Virus record (IMG/VR): IMGVR_UViG_3300018080_000240
Location: 1-50,531 of that record
DNA: 50,531 nucleotides
Direction: 5' to 3' (one strand)
Origin: a virus
Made by a program: the position numbers and the translations under genes. The notes below the pieces were generated by a model that did no database searches, was not told where the DNA came from, and was given only the letters and a program-made list of their open reading frames with translations. Shown here in pieces: positions 40,701 to 48,171 of the stretch; the first letter of the stretch is position 1, and every line of letters begins with the position of its first letter.

Positions 40701-42388
40701 GTGTTAATGTGGATCGATGTTGGAATGTTCGGCGTATTTATGTGAATCGATGTTGGAATCTTCGGTGTGTTAATGTGGATCGATGTTGGAATGTTCGGCG
40801 TATTTATGTGAATCGACGTTGGGATCTTCGGTGTATTGATATGAATCGAAGTCGGAATGTTCGGCGTATTTATGTGGATCGACGTTGGTATCTTCGGTGT
40901 GTTGATATGGATCGAAGTCGGGATCTTTGGCGTATTGATGTGAATCGACGTTGGGATGTTCGGTGTATTGATGTGGATCGAAGTCGGGATCTTTGGCGTA
41001 TTGATATGGATCGAAGTCGGGATCTTCGGTGTGTTAATGTGGATCGAAGTCGGGATCTTTGGCGTATTGATATGGATCGAAGTCGGGATCTTCGGTGTGT
41101 TAATGTGTATCGACGTTGGAATATTCGGCGTATTGATGTGTATCGACGTTGGAATATTCGGCGTATTGATGTGTATCGACGTTGGGATCTTCGGCACGAT
41201 CAACGAGATGTTTGGAATCGACGGCACGATCAACGAGATGTTTGGAATCGACGGCACGATCATTGAAATGATCGAGGGGAATTCGGGTACATCCAAAAAG
41301 ACCACGACACTGGGGATGTTGAAGTCCGGGATGTCAAATTGCACCACACTGGGCAAGTCGAACTCTGGAATGTCGAACAATATCACACTGGGAAGTTCTA
41401 TTTCGGGCGTAATCAAAATCACACTGGGGATATTCAGATCCGGCGTGATGAGAATTACGCTGGGGATTCCCAAGCCCAGGTCAAATTCCGGAATCGATAT
41501 GTTGATATAAATCGATGGGAATTCAATGTCTGGGATGTCAAAACAAGGGAATGTAATTGGTGGCGTAGTCCAGTCAGTGGATAGGTTGAAGTCGGGTACG
41601 CTACAATTTGGGAAGTCAGGAACTTCACATGTGGGAACCTCAAACGGTTCCGGTTCTTCGCTGGGCGGCGGCTCTTCTGGATCTTGCCTTTCTATGGGCG
41701 TAATGACCACCTGACAATCTTCATTAGATACCGTGACCACTGGATCGGGCAGGGTGTTTGGAGGGTAAACATGTGTTCCAGTTAAATTCGTGGTCGTAGA
41801 ACCATCGCCAAAATCCAAAGTGTATTGAGTGTAGTCCCCCTCGATGGCCACTCTGTATTCAACAGTGATTCCTCGGAGCGGGTCTTCCGTGGTGATGATG
41901 TCAAAATCCACGATGACGCACTGCTTGTCATCAATGATGTCGTCTTCTTCAATCGCCAGTTCTAAATCATCGAATTTCTCAAGGATGAACCCCTCTACGA
42001 TTTCAATCGTATCCACTAGTTGGTTGTGGTGCTCGGCCATCACAAAGCCTCTTGCCCAACTGCGATTACATCCCCCTTGACGAGCGGAATTGAACTTTGT
42101 GCCGCTTCCTCCCAAATTTCGGGCGCATCTTTTGAGTTTATTCACCTTGCCGTAGGCGTCTTTTTCAACACTGTCGTAGTAAATGATCTCGCCCGCAATG
42201 TTGCAAAAGCCGTTGTCAGGCCATATTTCTTCCTCATCCGGATGCACGGGAACGATGTCGATCTCTTCAGCCCAAGCTTCATTGTCTGAAGCCAGACGAG
42301 ATTCTGTCGTGTTGTACACCTTGAAAAGCGTGTAGTCCGAATCAATTGCGAGTGGATAAACGGGATGTGGAGGAAATCCTACTGCCAT
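37736..42388 (-). CDS. Giant repeat protein, putative tail fibre or whisker (1550 aa)
   Basis: N-terminal module (1-140) with MAEHHN (117-122), shared with the two upstream genes, then a PKD-like LDFGDG (191-196) domain. The rest is repeats: IPSVILI/LPSVV units (about 290-400); 24 tandem 11-residue IPTSIHINTP(K/N) units (about 400-663); NPSLIVPPI units (about 664-830); NISLDTSGLQ units; Cys-rich CP(S/T)(D/N)C-SVEL units with EPTW(D/N)LSV units (about 850-1180); W-rich PAWWxxxEFK units (1186-1276); and a final region of degenerate IPxSIxL units. The protein has very many Ile, Pro and Cys. A beta-solenoid or fibrous structure is likely. It is late in a tail operon. Confidence 0.88.
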   Translation of the reverse strand: MAVGFPPHPVYPLAIDSDYTLFKVYNTTESRLASDNEAWAEEIDIVPVHPDEEEIWPDNGFCNIAGEIIYYDSVEKDAYGKVNKLKRCARNLGGSGTKFNSARQGGCNRSWARGFVMAEHHNQLVDTIEIVEGFILEKFDDLELAIEEDDIIDDKQCVIVDFDIITTEDPLRGITVEYRVAIEGDYTQYTLDFGDGSTTTNLTGTHVYPPNTLPDPVVTVSNEDCQVVITPIERQDPEEPPPSEEPEPFEVPTCEVPDFPNCSVPDFNLSTDWTTPPITFPCFDIPDIEFPSIYINISIPEFDLGLGIPSVILITPDLNIPSVILITPEIELPSVILFDIPEFDLPSVVQFDIPDFNIPSVVVFLDVPEFPSIISMIVPSIPNISLIVPSIPNISLIVPKIPTSIHINTPNIPTSIHINTPNIPTSIHINTPKIPTSIHINTPKIPTSIHINTPKIPTSIHINTPKIPTSIHINTPNIPTSIHINTPKIPTSIHINTPKIPTSIHINTPNIPTSIHINTPKIPTSIHINTPNIPTSIHINTPKIPTSIHINTPNIPTSIHINTPKIPTSIHINTPKIPTSIHINSPNIPTSIHVNSPNIPTSIHINSPKIPTSIYINTPKIPTSIHINTPNIPTSIHINSPNIPTSIHINTPQIPTSIHINTPNIPPISVIPPNIPPISVTVFMPDIKNPSLIVPPINIPPVSVTVNVPQLNNPSLIVPPININNPSLIVPPIPNPSLVVPPIGNISLIVPPMTINNPSLIVPPITINNPSLIVPPINIPPVQVSVTIGDIPNPSLIVPPITINNPSLIVPPITINNPSLIVPPIDNISLITVGLHNVSLIADLQNISLDTSGLQNISLEVDPIEVNISIECPSDCRMSLECPEECSVDLVCPTDCSVTLDCEQCSVELDTTGKTIELEQPTWSIPLECPSNCIVSLECPTDCTISLDTTGLENISLDTSGLQNISLDCSCLDNASVILDASQLDNATVDVNLNVHCPSECSIDLNCPTDCSVELDCTSCSVELTEPTWDLNVAEPSWNLSVECPTDCSITLDCANCSVELTQPAWDLSVAEPNWSISVDEPTWSIDLKQPTWAIQLECPSDCTIDLVCPTDCSVELAEPAWDLSISEPSWNLDINEPTWNVSLECPTNCTVDLQCPSNCSIPIDCTDCVISLDTSGSAAISVSVEPLDPLTIYEPAWWDQVDFAGMPAWWQQVDFKAQPGWWNSAEFKGPPAWWDDAEFKEPGWWASAEFQMPAWISDFSFKEPTWCISLCEPDFSISVDASSVPETISLDCSCLEGQTISVDASALDTATIGIDWNAEEAPMISVEWGSPDPIVCSCTVTVTCPSAAAASMRALNYMESADIEDFEDGFDITANVETADLGIPSEIKIVAPKLPNIKIVHDLPVSIDLNVPAIPDVRLVGPEEPLPKEISFVDVPKIPWKIKVVSDLPESIKVESNIPGAIRLEMPKNFPSAIKLDASGWPTHIQVKGIPESIELKHNLPDEIHLKVPENVEVPLVYRGGPVPLELNMEKVTEELGDDCFRLVPCGKK
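40398..41189 (-). repeat. 24 tandem 33-bp coding repeats (IPTSIHINTPK/N)
   Basis: The array codes 24 copies of an 11-residue unit with almost constant residues IPTSIHINTP. The eleventh residue is mostly Lys or Asn, once Gln. DNA copies differ mainly at third positions, so both protein sequence and period are selected. Such in-frame tandem repeats can gain or lose copies by recombination, changing fibre length. Confidence 0.92.
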
Positions 42389-42415
42389 ACTTGTCCTTTT
42401 ATTTCATGGTGGTAT

Positions 42416-44785
42416 TTAGTAGACTCCCATGGTAAATTGCTCACCTGTTGGCCTTGCTGTTATGACGGTAAATGTAATGTCTTGACCGTTAAACTTAATG
42501 AACGCATTGGGGCTGTAATCGTAACTTAGGTATGCCGCCCGATCATCGTCCGAGGCTGCCAGTAATGTGTGGGCTTGATTGTCGAAACCCAAAACACTGA
42601 TGTCTTGCACTGATCTGAAGCTCAAAGAACTCAGCGATGGCCCACCTGTTTCCCATGAACCGGTGGTCGTATTATATGCTGAAACGTTGCCCGAGTTATT
42701 AAAGAAGAAGACGCCGTTTGTTAGTGAAACAAATTGTCCTTCTAGTTTTGTTGGCCCCGCCATATCAGGCAGCTTTTTAATCGTTTGGAATTCTGAGCCC
42801 ACTATGCCTTCTGTGCGGTAGAAACTTTTGATCTTGAAGAAGGGGTCAACGCCATCGTTTCTTGCGAAGTAGCCCGAACTGTCTTTCCAGCAACCCCGAT
42901 AAACAGCAAAATAGCCATTTTCTGGCTCGCCAGATTCATAACCCGAGGTGGCATGTTCACGAAGTTCATCAGCACCGTTTTCGTAGTCGCTTAGATCGAA
43001 AGTATAACTATCATTGTAGGTGCCATCGGCCTTGTCGAACACACCTTTCGTTTGATCTGATGGATTGGTGTCGGGTAGTATTGATCCAGTTGGCAATGAT
43101 CCGAATAAGAAATAACTCGTCGTGGGTGAATTAAGACATAGCCAGTTCCAATAGCGGTCGAGGGAAGGCTCTCCAGTATAGTATGTGTCTCGGAACCCCT
43201 CGTATTCTACCACTCGGATAGATTGACTGGCAGCAGGATTGAAGCCGCCCTGAGCCCAATAAAGCATTGCCAGACCCCGTTCGCCAGAGTTGGTGAGTGT
43301 TTTTGCAGAGAAGGACACGTTTCTATTGAACTCCCTTTCTGCTTGATCTTGATTGTTGCTACCTTCCAGGAAAGAGTCGTTCCTTTCTATTGAGAGCGTA
43401 ACGGGCAATGTCTTGAATGTCTCACTCACCAACCCGAATTCGCAAGCAGATGCAGTGGGACTATTGAACAGCCATAACCACAAATTCCTCTCTTCTACAA
43501 TATCCAGCGCATCTTCATATGTAGTGATTCGGTAGGCTCCATTTTGGGTATTGACCCTAACCTTCAGATCGTAAACGCCTCCAATGCTGTAAAGTCCCTT
43601 AGTGTAATTCAATTTGGCGTGATCCAAATCGTCGCCCATAGACCAAATGTATTCCACCACCGGGTCGTATTTCGCTTCTGTCACAGGATCGAGCCACTCG
43701 CCAGCTTGTGATCTCAATGGGTCGGAACCCAAAACAGCACTGTCTGGTATTTCCACGCTTATGAAATTCGTGGTGGGCGCACGAAGCACTGGGGTGACTG
43801 AATAAGGCCCTCCTACTGGTTCCCCTGATCTCACAAAGAATTGTTGGTTGATAGGGATGATGTCAATTACAGCTTCTTCGGGGGCCTCAACTCTTGGGTT
43901 GATTACTTCGGGGAAGGACACCGTGTCAGTTCCGTAGGCATTGCTGACGGTTAAAGACGGGCTATAGTAGCCCGCACTGGAGTATGGCTTAATGATGGTC
44001 TTTTTCAAGTAGGCGATTGAAGGATATTCATTGGTAAAATCAAGGACGCTCAGAACATTCACTTCTGGCCCCACCGAGATGACACTTAATGTGGGATCGG
44101 TAATAGAAACAACCTCGGTGCAGATGTTGGAAACACCGTCGCCGAAATCCCATACGAAGGTTAGATCTCCAGGCCCTAGTCTAAAACACTGTTCTTGAAA
44201 AGTTATTTCCAGGGGGGTCAATCCCAACGTCGCCCCTATGATCTTGAACCAAGCTTTGGGCGTAAACATTATTTTCAGAAGAAAGTTCAACCGGCCAGTA
44301 ATGGTGTCGCCTCGTGGCAGCGTGTCAACTGTGCCTTTCACGCCCATGAATTCTTCAATGGCAATTAGAGCTTCTTTTAAGTTGTTGTGATGGGAAGCTA
44401 TAACGTTCAATGTCACGTTGGTGAGTTCTTTTGGCTTAACCACTTCTGGGAACCCAGGCAGTGCCTCCAAGCTGCTGAATGTCGCCAATCGTTCTCCTGA
44501 AGCAGTGGTGGTGCCCAGAACGTAACTTGAATAATACAGACTGATTGCTCGTAGATCTCTTTCAAATTCACCTACGTCTAGAATGGTGCTGCACTGTTCA
44601 GTAAGCGTGATTATTCCGGATGGGGGGAATTTCTCCATCACTTTTATGTCACCGCTGACAGTGATGCTTGTATCTCCCGGTGTGTAATCTGCGACTAGTG
44701 TGCCTCGCAAAGCGTCGTGGACAAGATAGAGATTAGTATCACTGTCGAGGCTCTCGGGGTAGTTGGATGCTGTGGGTATAGTCAT
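42416..44785 (-). CDS. Large structural protein with shared N-terminal module and PKD domains (789 aa)
   Basis: The N-terminus matches the two neighbours: a segment with FPPSGIITL (53-61), then ASHHNN (130-135) followed by a helix (LKEALIAIEEFMG). A PKD domain has VWDFGDG (211-217), with a second WSMGDD-like strand near 390. The C-terminal half is beta-rich, with Tyr, Ser and Gly patterns like tail or receptor-binding proteins (GGFNPAASQSIRVVEYEGF, YEGCW-like). It is coupled between the giant repeat gene and the 420-residue gene, and ATAGGAGCAAA precedes the ATG. Probably part of the same fibre or baseplate complex. Confidence 0.8.
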   Translation of the reverse strand: MTIPTASNYPESLDSDTNLYLVHDALRGTLVADYTPGDTSITVSGDIKVMEKFPPSGIITLTEQCSTILDVGEFERDLRAISLYYSSYVLGTTTASGERLATFSSLEALPGFPEVVKPKELTNVTLNVIASHHNNLKEALIAIEEFMGVKGTVDTLPRGDTITGRLNFLLKIMFTPKAWFKIIGATLGLTPLEITFQEQCFRLGPGDLTFVWDFGDGVSNICTEVVSITDPTLSVISVGPEVNVLSVLDFTNEYPSIAYLKKTIIKPYSSAGYYSPSLTVSNAYGTDTVSFPEVINPRVEAPEEAVIDIIPINQQFFVRSGEPVGGPYSVTPVLRAPTTNFISVEIPDSAVLGSDPLRSQAGEWLDPVTEAKYDPVVEYIWSMGDDLDHAKLNYTKGLYSIGGVYDLKVRVNTQNGAYRITTYEDALDIVEERNLWLWLFNSPTASACEFGLVSETFKTLPVTLSIERNDSFLEGSNNQDQAEREFNRNVSFSAKTLTNSGERGLAMLYWAQGGFNPAASQSIRVVEYEGFRDTYYTGEPSLDRYWNWLCLNSPTTSYFLFGSLPTGSILPDTNPSDQTKGVFDKADGTYNDSYTFDLSDYENGADELREHATSGYESGEPENGYFAVYRGCWKDSSGYFARNDGVDPFFKIKSFYRTEGIVGSEFQTIKKLPDMAGPTKLEGQFVSLTNGVFFFNNSGNVSAYNTTTGSWETGGPSLSSLSFRSVQDISVLGFDNQAHTLLAASDDDRAAYLSYDYSPNAFIKFNGQDITFTVITARPTGEQFTMGVY

Positions 44786-44792
44786 TTTGCTC

Positions 44793-46055
44793 CTATATTA
44801 CCGTCAAAAGATCCGTGGCGGGCATAAACACCCTCTTCGTGCGCTGATCTGCAAACACCAACAATAGGGTCGCATTGTAAGATCCGGGCGATTCATATGT
44901 ATGGGTTGTGGAGTGTAAATCTGGGTCCAATTGTTCATGGGTTTCACCGTCGCCGAAAACCCAATATCTTCCGCCAATTTGGCCATCAGATTGGTCCACA
45001 AACTTGAACACTGTTGCTGTTGCCGTGGGTTCCACACCAGAGGCTACTCGGGCGTCTGCTGTCTGCTGAGAATAGAAAGCCTTCCTTATGGTGGCTCCGG
45101 TTTCATGATTGGCTGCATCCGTTTCCCCATAGCCACGCACTAAAGTTTTGAAAGATGTGGAGGTTTTGTTCCTGTATGCTATCTGTTCGTTCCCAATGAC
45201 CACCACCCCTTGGCTGGGAAACTCTGATGTGTCGGTCACAGGAATGATGGTATCGGTGGCAGCAAAGTTGGCTGTAAGTGCAGTTTCAATTTTTTCCGGA
45301 ATCACAATGTAGAAGAAAGAGGGTTTCTTTTCTTCCGAAACATGAATGTAGTTGTATTTGGTGGCTGCGCCTTGTCCGCCAGAAGAAGTGACGACATTCA
45401 ATTTGACCGTATAAATCCCCTCTGTGGCGTACACGTGCTCGGGGCTGTTTTCGTTTGAGTAAGTGCCGTCTCCAAAGTCCCAAAAACTGCGAACTACATC
45501 CCCGCCAGAGAAATTCTGAAATCTGACTTTAAGAGATGGTGGTCCCACTCTGGGATGGCCGAAGAAGGCGGCTTTGGGGGTCAAAAATCGTGCTTCTTGT
45601 TCCCTAAGTTTATAATTAAAAGAACCTTCAGCCGGATCGTTCCGAATGCCCAGAAAAGTCTCGATGTTAATGAGAGCATCTTTCACTGCGTTATGGTGTT
45701 CGGCCATTACAGCAGCGGTAACCGCTACGCCTGCTGGCCACGCACTCTGACGAGAACCAGCAAAACCTCTAATCAGATCCTTGAAGATGGTGTTGCCACG
45801 ACTTCCATAGAACACCAGTTCAGCATTGCCTGATTCGCCAGGGGCTACACCCACACGAATTAGCCCTTGGGCAGGAAAAGACGAGGCATCATCGACAATG
45901 ATTCTTTTGGCGTTGTATGTTAGACCTTGCTTTAGGAAAGTCTCCCCGTTATTGGCAGCCTCATATAAAGTTTCTCGGTCATCTACAGCGTCAGGAAAAA
46001 CAGAAAGGTCGCCCGGTTGGTAGCCATCATCTAAGCTTGATACTCTAGTCGGCAT
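44793..46055 (-). CDS. Structural protein with two copies of shared module and PKD domains (420 aa)
   Basis: MAEHHN is at 117-122, as in the giant protein, preceded by FPAQGLIRVG and a GSRGNTIFKDLIRG strand pair and followed by INIETFLGI. A first PKD domain has FWDFGDGTYSNE (191-202). The FP-S/A-QG-V/L module occurs a second time (SQGVVVIGNEQIAY...TLVRGYGE), with a second PKD (YWVFGDGETHE). It looks like an internally duplicated, shorter relative of its neighbours, likely a connector or adaptor in the same complex. It starts after AAAGGAGAAAG and overlaps the upstream gene by 11 bases. Confidence 0.82.
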   Translation of the reverse strand: MPTRVSSLDDGYQPGDLSVFPDAVDDRETLYEAANNGETFLKQGLTYNAKRIIVDDASSFPAQGLIRVGVAPGESGNAELVFYGSRGNTIFKDLIRGFAGSRQSAWPAGVAVTAAVMAEHHNAVKDALINIETFLGIRNDPAEGSFNYKLREQEARFLTPKAAFFGHPRVGPPSLKVRFQNFSGGDVVRSFWDFGDGTYSNENSPEHVYATEGIYTVKLNVVTSSGGQGAATKYNYIHVSEEKKPSFFYIVIPEKIETALTANFAATDTIIPVTDTSEFPSQGVVVIGNEQIAYRNKTSTSFKTLVRGYGETDAANHETGATIRKAFYSQQTADARVASGVEPTATATVFKFVDQSDGQIGGRYWVFGDGETHEQLDPDLHSTTHTYESPGSYNATLLLVFADQRTKRVFMPATDLLTVI

Positions 46056-46788
46056 CTTTCTCCTTTGACTTTTTCTTGGTTATGGCCTTCTTTTGGGCCT
46101 CAGTCGCCAAAACAGGAGCCTGCTCTAATTGCTTGAGCAATCCAATGGTCTGCTGCTTAATCGGCGTTTCGTCATTGAGAGCCAGAATGGTTTTCACCAG
46201 TTCCAAATCCAGCGGGCTGCGGGTTAACAGGCGAAGGTTCAACTCTTGGGTGAGTTTCTCATTCCAGTATTCCGTCTGAGACCTCAAATCGTCGTATGGC
46301 TTGAGGGGCTCTTTTTTCTCAAGTTGGCGATAAGCCATGGCCAGGAAAGCCGCCTCTTCTTCGGCATCTTTCAATTTCTTCTGGTGTTCCAGAATGGTGT
46401 CGTCCAACGCATCACCCTTGCGTTTCATCTTGCGAATATGGATTTCTCGCTCTTTCTTATCTATCTCTGAAGGGTCGGATTCTATGCCAAACTGACTTGG
46501 CGGATTGTCTAGCCTCACAATTTCCAGTTGGACCAACTCCCTGTCGTCCTTCAACTCCTCAATTTGGCGCTTTAAGGAAACAATGGAATTTTTCCGTGCT
46601 TGAAGCTCCCGTATGCAACACCACATCCGACTCTGGGTAGTATATTCCTTCGCAACGATGAAATACTTTAATTGGAAAAAGCTGTGGCGATTTGCAATAT
46701 CACAGTCGAGGATTTCTTCCATTTCCTCGTTGAGTTTTTCTGGTTCGACGGCGAACGGCATTTCCTGGGCAATAATCTCACTTGACAT
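46045..46788 (-). CDS. Coiled-coil protein upstream of the fibre genes (247 aa)
   Basis: Mostly alpha-helical. Residues about 60-160 form a strong coiled coil (RQIEELKDDRELVQLEIVRL, KLKDAEEEAAFLAMAYRQLEKK). A short folded N-terminus and a helical C-terminus ending KKKSKEKDAD complete it. The family is not recognised. It is first in the minus operon that makes the three module-sharing proteins. An assembly chaperone or fibre-attachment role is possible. AAAGGAGAAATT precedes the ATG. Confidence 0.7.
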   Translation of the reverse strand: MSSEIIAQEMPFAVEPEKLNEEMEEILDCDIANRHSFFQLKYFIVAKEYTTQSRMWCCIRELQARKNSIVSLKRQIEELKDDRELVQLEIVRLDNPPSQFGIESDPSEIDKKEREIHIRKMKRKGDALDDTILEHQKKLKDAEEEAAFLAMAYRQLEKKEPLKPYDDLRSQTEYWNEKLTQELNLRLLTRSPLDLELVKTILALNDETPIKQQTIGLLKQLEQAPVLATEAQKKAITKKKSKEKDAD

Positions 46789-46842
46789 AATTTCTCCTTT
46801 GGAGTCTAATTCTGTAGAATAATGGAGTATTTGGAGGCAAAT

Positions 46843-47355
46843 ATGGGATACCTTGCTAACACAAGATGCTATTTATCGGGGCCAATTGAAAATGACAGCG
46901 GCCCAAACTGGCGGGTGGAAATCAAAAAGGTGCTAACAGAAGAACTCGGCGTTCGGGTCTTCGACCCGAACGCCGATCCGAAGCAACAATTCAAGCCCGC
47001 ACTCGACGAGGCTCGCAATAATGGAGATCGAGAAACCATGCGAGAAATCGCACGATCTTTCGTTCGCAAAGATCTATCTCTCGTAGATCGATGCGACTTC
47101 TTTATAGCCAACCTGCCTTACGGAGTAGCGACCGCAGGAACCCACCACGAAATAACCCAGAGCAATGATCGGAAGAAGCCGACGCTACTTCACTGCTCGA
47201 AGGGTTGGGAGTGGAATCCCCTGTGGTACTTTGGCTTTGTCCCTCTGGACTACTTTTTTGGTAGTTGGGACGGGGTTGCTGAGTATCTGCGAAAGGTGGA
47301 TCGGGGGGAGTGCTCGGAGGATGATCGCTGGCACTTCGTAATGGGCCTGATTTAG
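46843..47355 (+). CDS. Nucleoside 2-deoxyribosyltransferase-like protein (170 aa)
   Basis: YLSGPIE (10-16), a VFDPNAD strand-turn (39-45), VDRCDFFIANL (81-91) and GTHHEI (99-104) follow the order and spacing of nucleoside 2-deoxyribosyltransferase family proteins, which swap the base on a deoxyribonucleoside. The helix ARSFVRKDLSL and the C-terminal Trp-rich part (GWEWNPLWYFGF) also fit. It could adjust nucleotide pools or degrade a signal nucleotide. I chose the ATG at 46843 after TTGGAGG. It is a lone plus-strand gene inserted in the tail module. Its last 254 bases overlap a minus-strand gene. Confidence 0.72.
   Translation: MGYLANTRCYLSGPIENDSGPNWRVEIKKVLTEELGVRVFDPNADPKQQFKPALDEARNNGDRETMREIARSFVRKDLSLVDRCDFFIANLPYGVATAGTHHEITQSNDRKKPTLLHCSKGWEWNPLWYFGFVPLDYFFGSWDGVAEYLRKVDRGECSEDDRWHFVMGLI
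46947..46975 (-). terminator. Hairpin ending the tail-tube operon, inside a plus-strand gene
   Basis: A perfect 13-bp stem with a 3-base loop. On the minus strand the next bases are T-rich (GTTCTTCTGTTAG), while the plus strand continues without T. It lies about 130 bases past the minus-strand gene's stop at 47102, so it may end that operon while coding in the plus direction. The T tract is imperfect. Confidence 0.5.
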
Positions 47356-47944
47356 TTGCTTGCGTGCATTTGGGGTGGTGATCTTGAATCCCAAGCACGC
47401 CCAGGTTCAGGTTCATGGGAGATGCCGAAGAGGCATGTGGTACGGACTTGGGCAGCTTGGGACAGTAGTTCTCGTATTCCGCCTCTTCGTACTTCCATGT
47501 TAATTCTATTGTGATCGACTCGCTGCTTGAGAAGTCTAGATCGCCGAAGTTAATGGCGGTGGGATGAGCCTTTTTTAAAATCCATCTTTCTAAAGGTTTG
47601 TACTCCCGCACGGTCATTAGGCAGGCCGGGCAACGCTCGGGGATCATCAATTTAAGTGTTATGGTGGCCCTCAACTCATCTGGCACATCCTCTTTCTTTT
47701 CCCAGTAGGAGTAAACTTTAGCCATGTAATCCCATAACGGTTTCATGGTTTCATCGGTTTGATCGAAGTGGGTGATTGTAATCGCCTCCCATGTGCCCTT
47801 TGTGGGAACCCATGTTTTAGCGCTTAGGTAGTTAATCTCCGTTTCCTCGATGGTGATATTGGGGCGTGCTGCCACCTTGACGCAATCCGTTACTGTGGTG
47901 TCGCCCAGGTCATATTCTACGAGCCATCTCCATCTTCTACTCAT
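47102..47944 (-). CDS. Tail-tube (gp19-like) protein with unusual C-terminal extension (280 aa)
   Basis: Residues 1-175 are a gp19-type tail-tube domain: a basic-Trp start (RRWRWLVEY), IEETEINYLSAKTWVP (31-46), a middle strand pair, and PTAINFGDLDFSS...LTWKYEEAEYE (about 128-157). T4 gp19 forms the inner tube of the contractile tail. The last 105 residues are Pro, Ser and Gln-rich and run antisense to the plus-strand gene without a stop. They look like a chance read-through. The true end may be near residue 175, with a frameshift or with loss of the original stop. GGAGG precedes the ATG. Confidence 0.72.
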   Translation of the reverse strand: MSRRWRWLVEYDLGDTTVTDCVKVAARPNITIEETEINYLSAKTWVPTKGTWEAITITHFDQTDETMKPLWDYMAKVYSYWEKKEDVPDELRATITLKLMIPERCPACLMTVREYKPLERWILKKAHPTAINFGDLDFSSSESITIELTWKYEEAEYENYCPKLPKSVPHASSASPMNLNLGVLGIQDHHPKCTQATKSGPLRSASDHPPSTPPDPPFADTQQPRPNYQKSSPEGQSQSTTGDSTPNPSSSEVASASSDHCSGLFRGGFLRSLLRKAGWL

Positions 47945-47952
47945 TTGCCTCC

Positions 47953-48171
47953 TTATATATCAAAGGCAGGACGCACGAGCGGTGGCATCTTTATTTCCAC
48001 CACCTCTAGGTCCAGCCAGTAGTTTTTAGTGCGTATTCTTCCGGGCGGGATCTTCAGATCTACGGGATCTGTGGCAATCACGCTTATAGCGGGGCCGCTC
48101 GGTGTGCTGACATAAACAATGCTCGGGATGACCCCGCTTGGAAAGCTTGTGCAGATGGGGCCAGCATTCAT
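47953..48171 (-). CDS. Small protein with tail-tube-like element (72 aa)
   Basis: The segment IRTKNYWLDLEVVEIKMPP resembles the KNYW strand region of the gp19-like protein upstream (LCTKNYWLGSDL). The first 40 residues are short strands with Pro. It may be a displaced fragment of a tail-tube domain or a small neighbour of the tube. Its ATG overlaps the preceding stop by four bases (ATGA). Confidence 0.62.
   Translation of the reverse strand: MNAGPICTSFPSGVIPSIVYVSTPSGPAISVIATDPVDLKIPPGRIRTKNYWLDLEVVEIKMPPLVRPAFDI

Noticed and set aside
40398-41189. Regular 33-bp repeats resembling a CRISPR array
   Set aside because: Units are directly adjacent, in frame and coding, with no unique spacers and no cas genes. 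They encode an 11-residue protein repeat.
40053-41510. Long plus-strand open frames opposite the repeat gene
   Set aside because: They exist only because the 33-bp period is a multiple of three and lacks stops in the antisense frame. Their proteins are low-complexity, such as Arg-Asp-rich repeats, with no ribosome sites.
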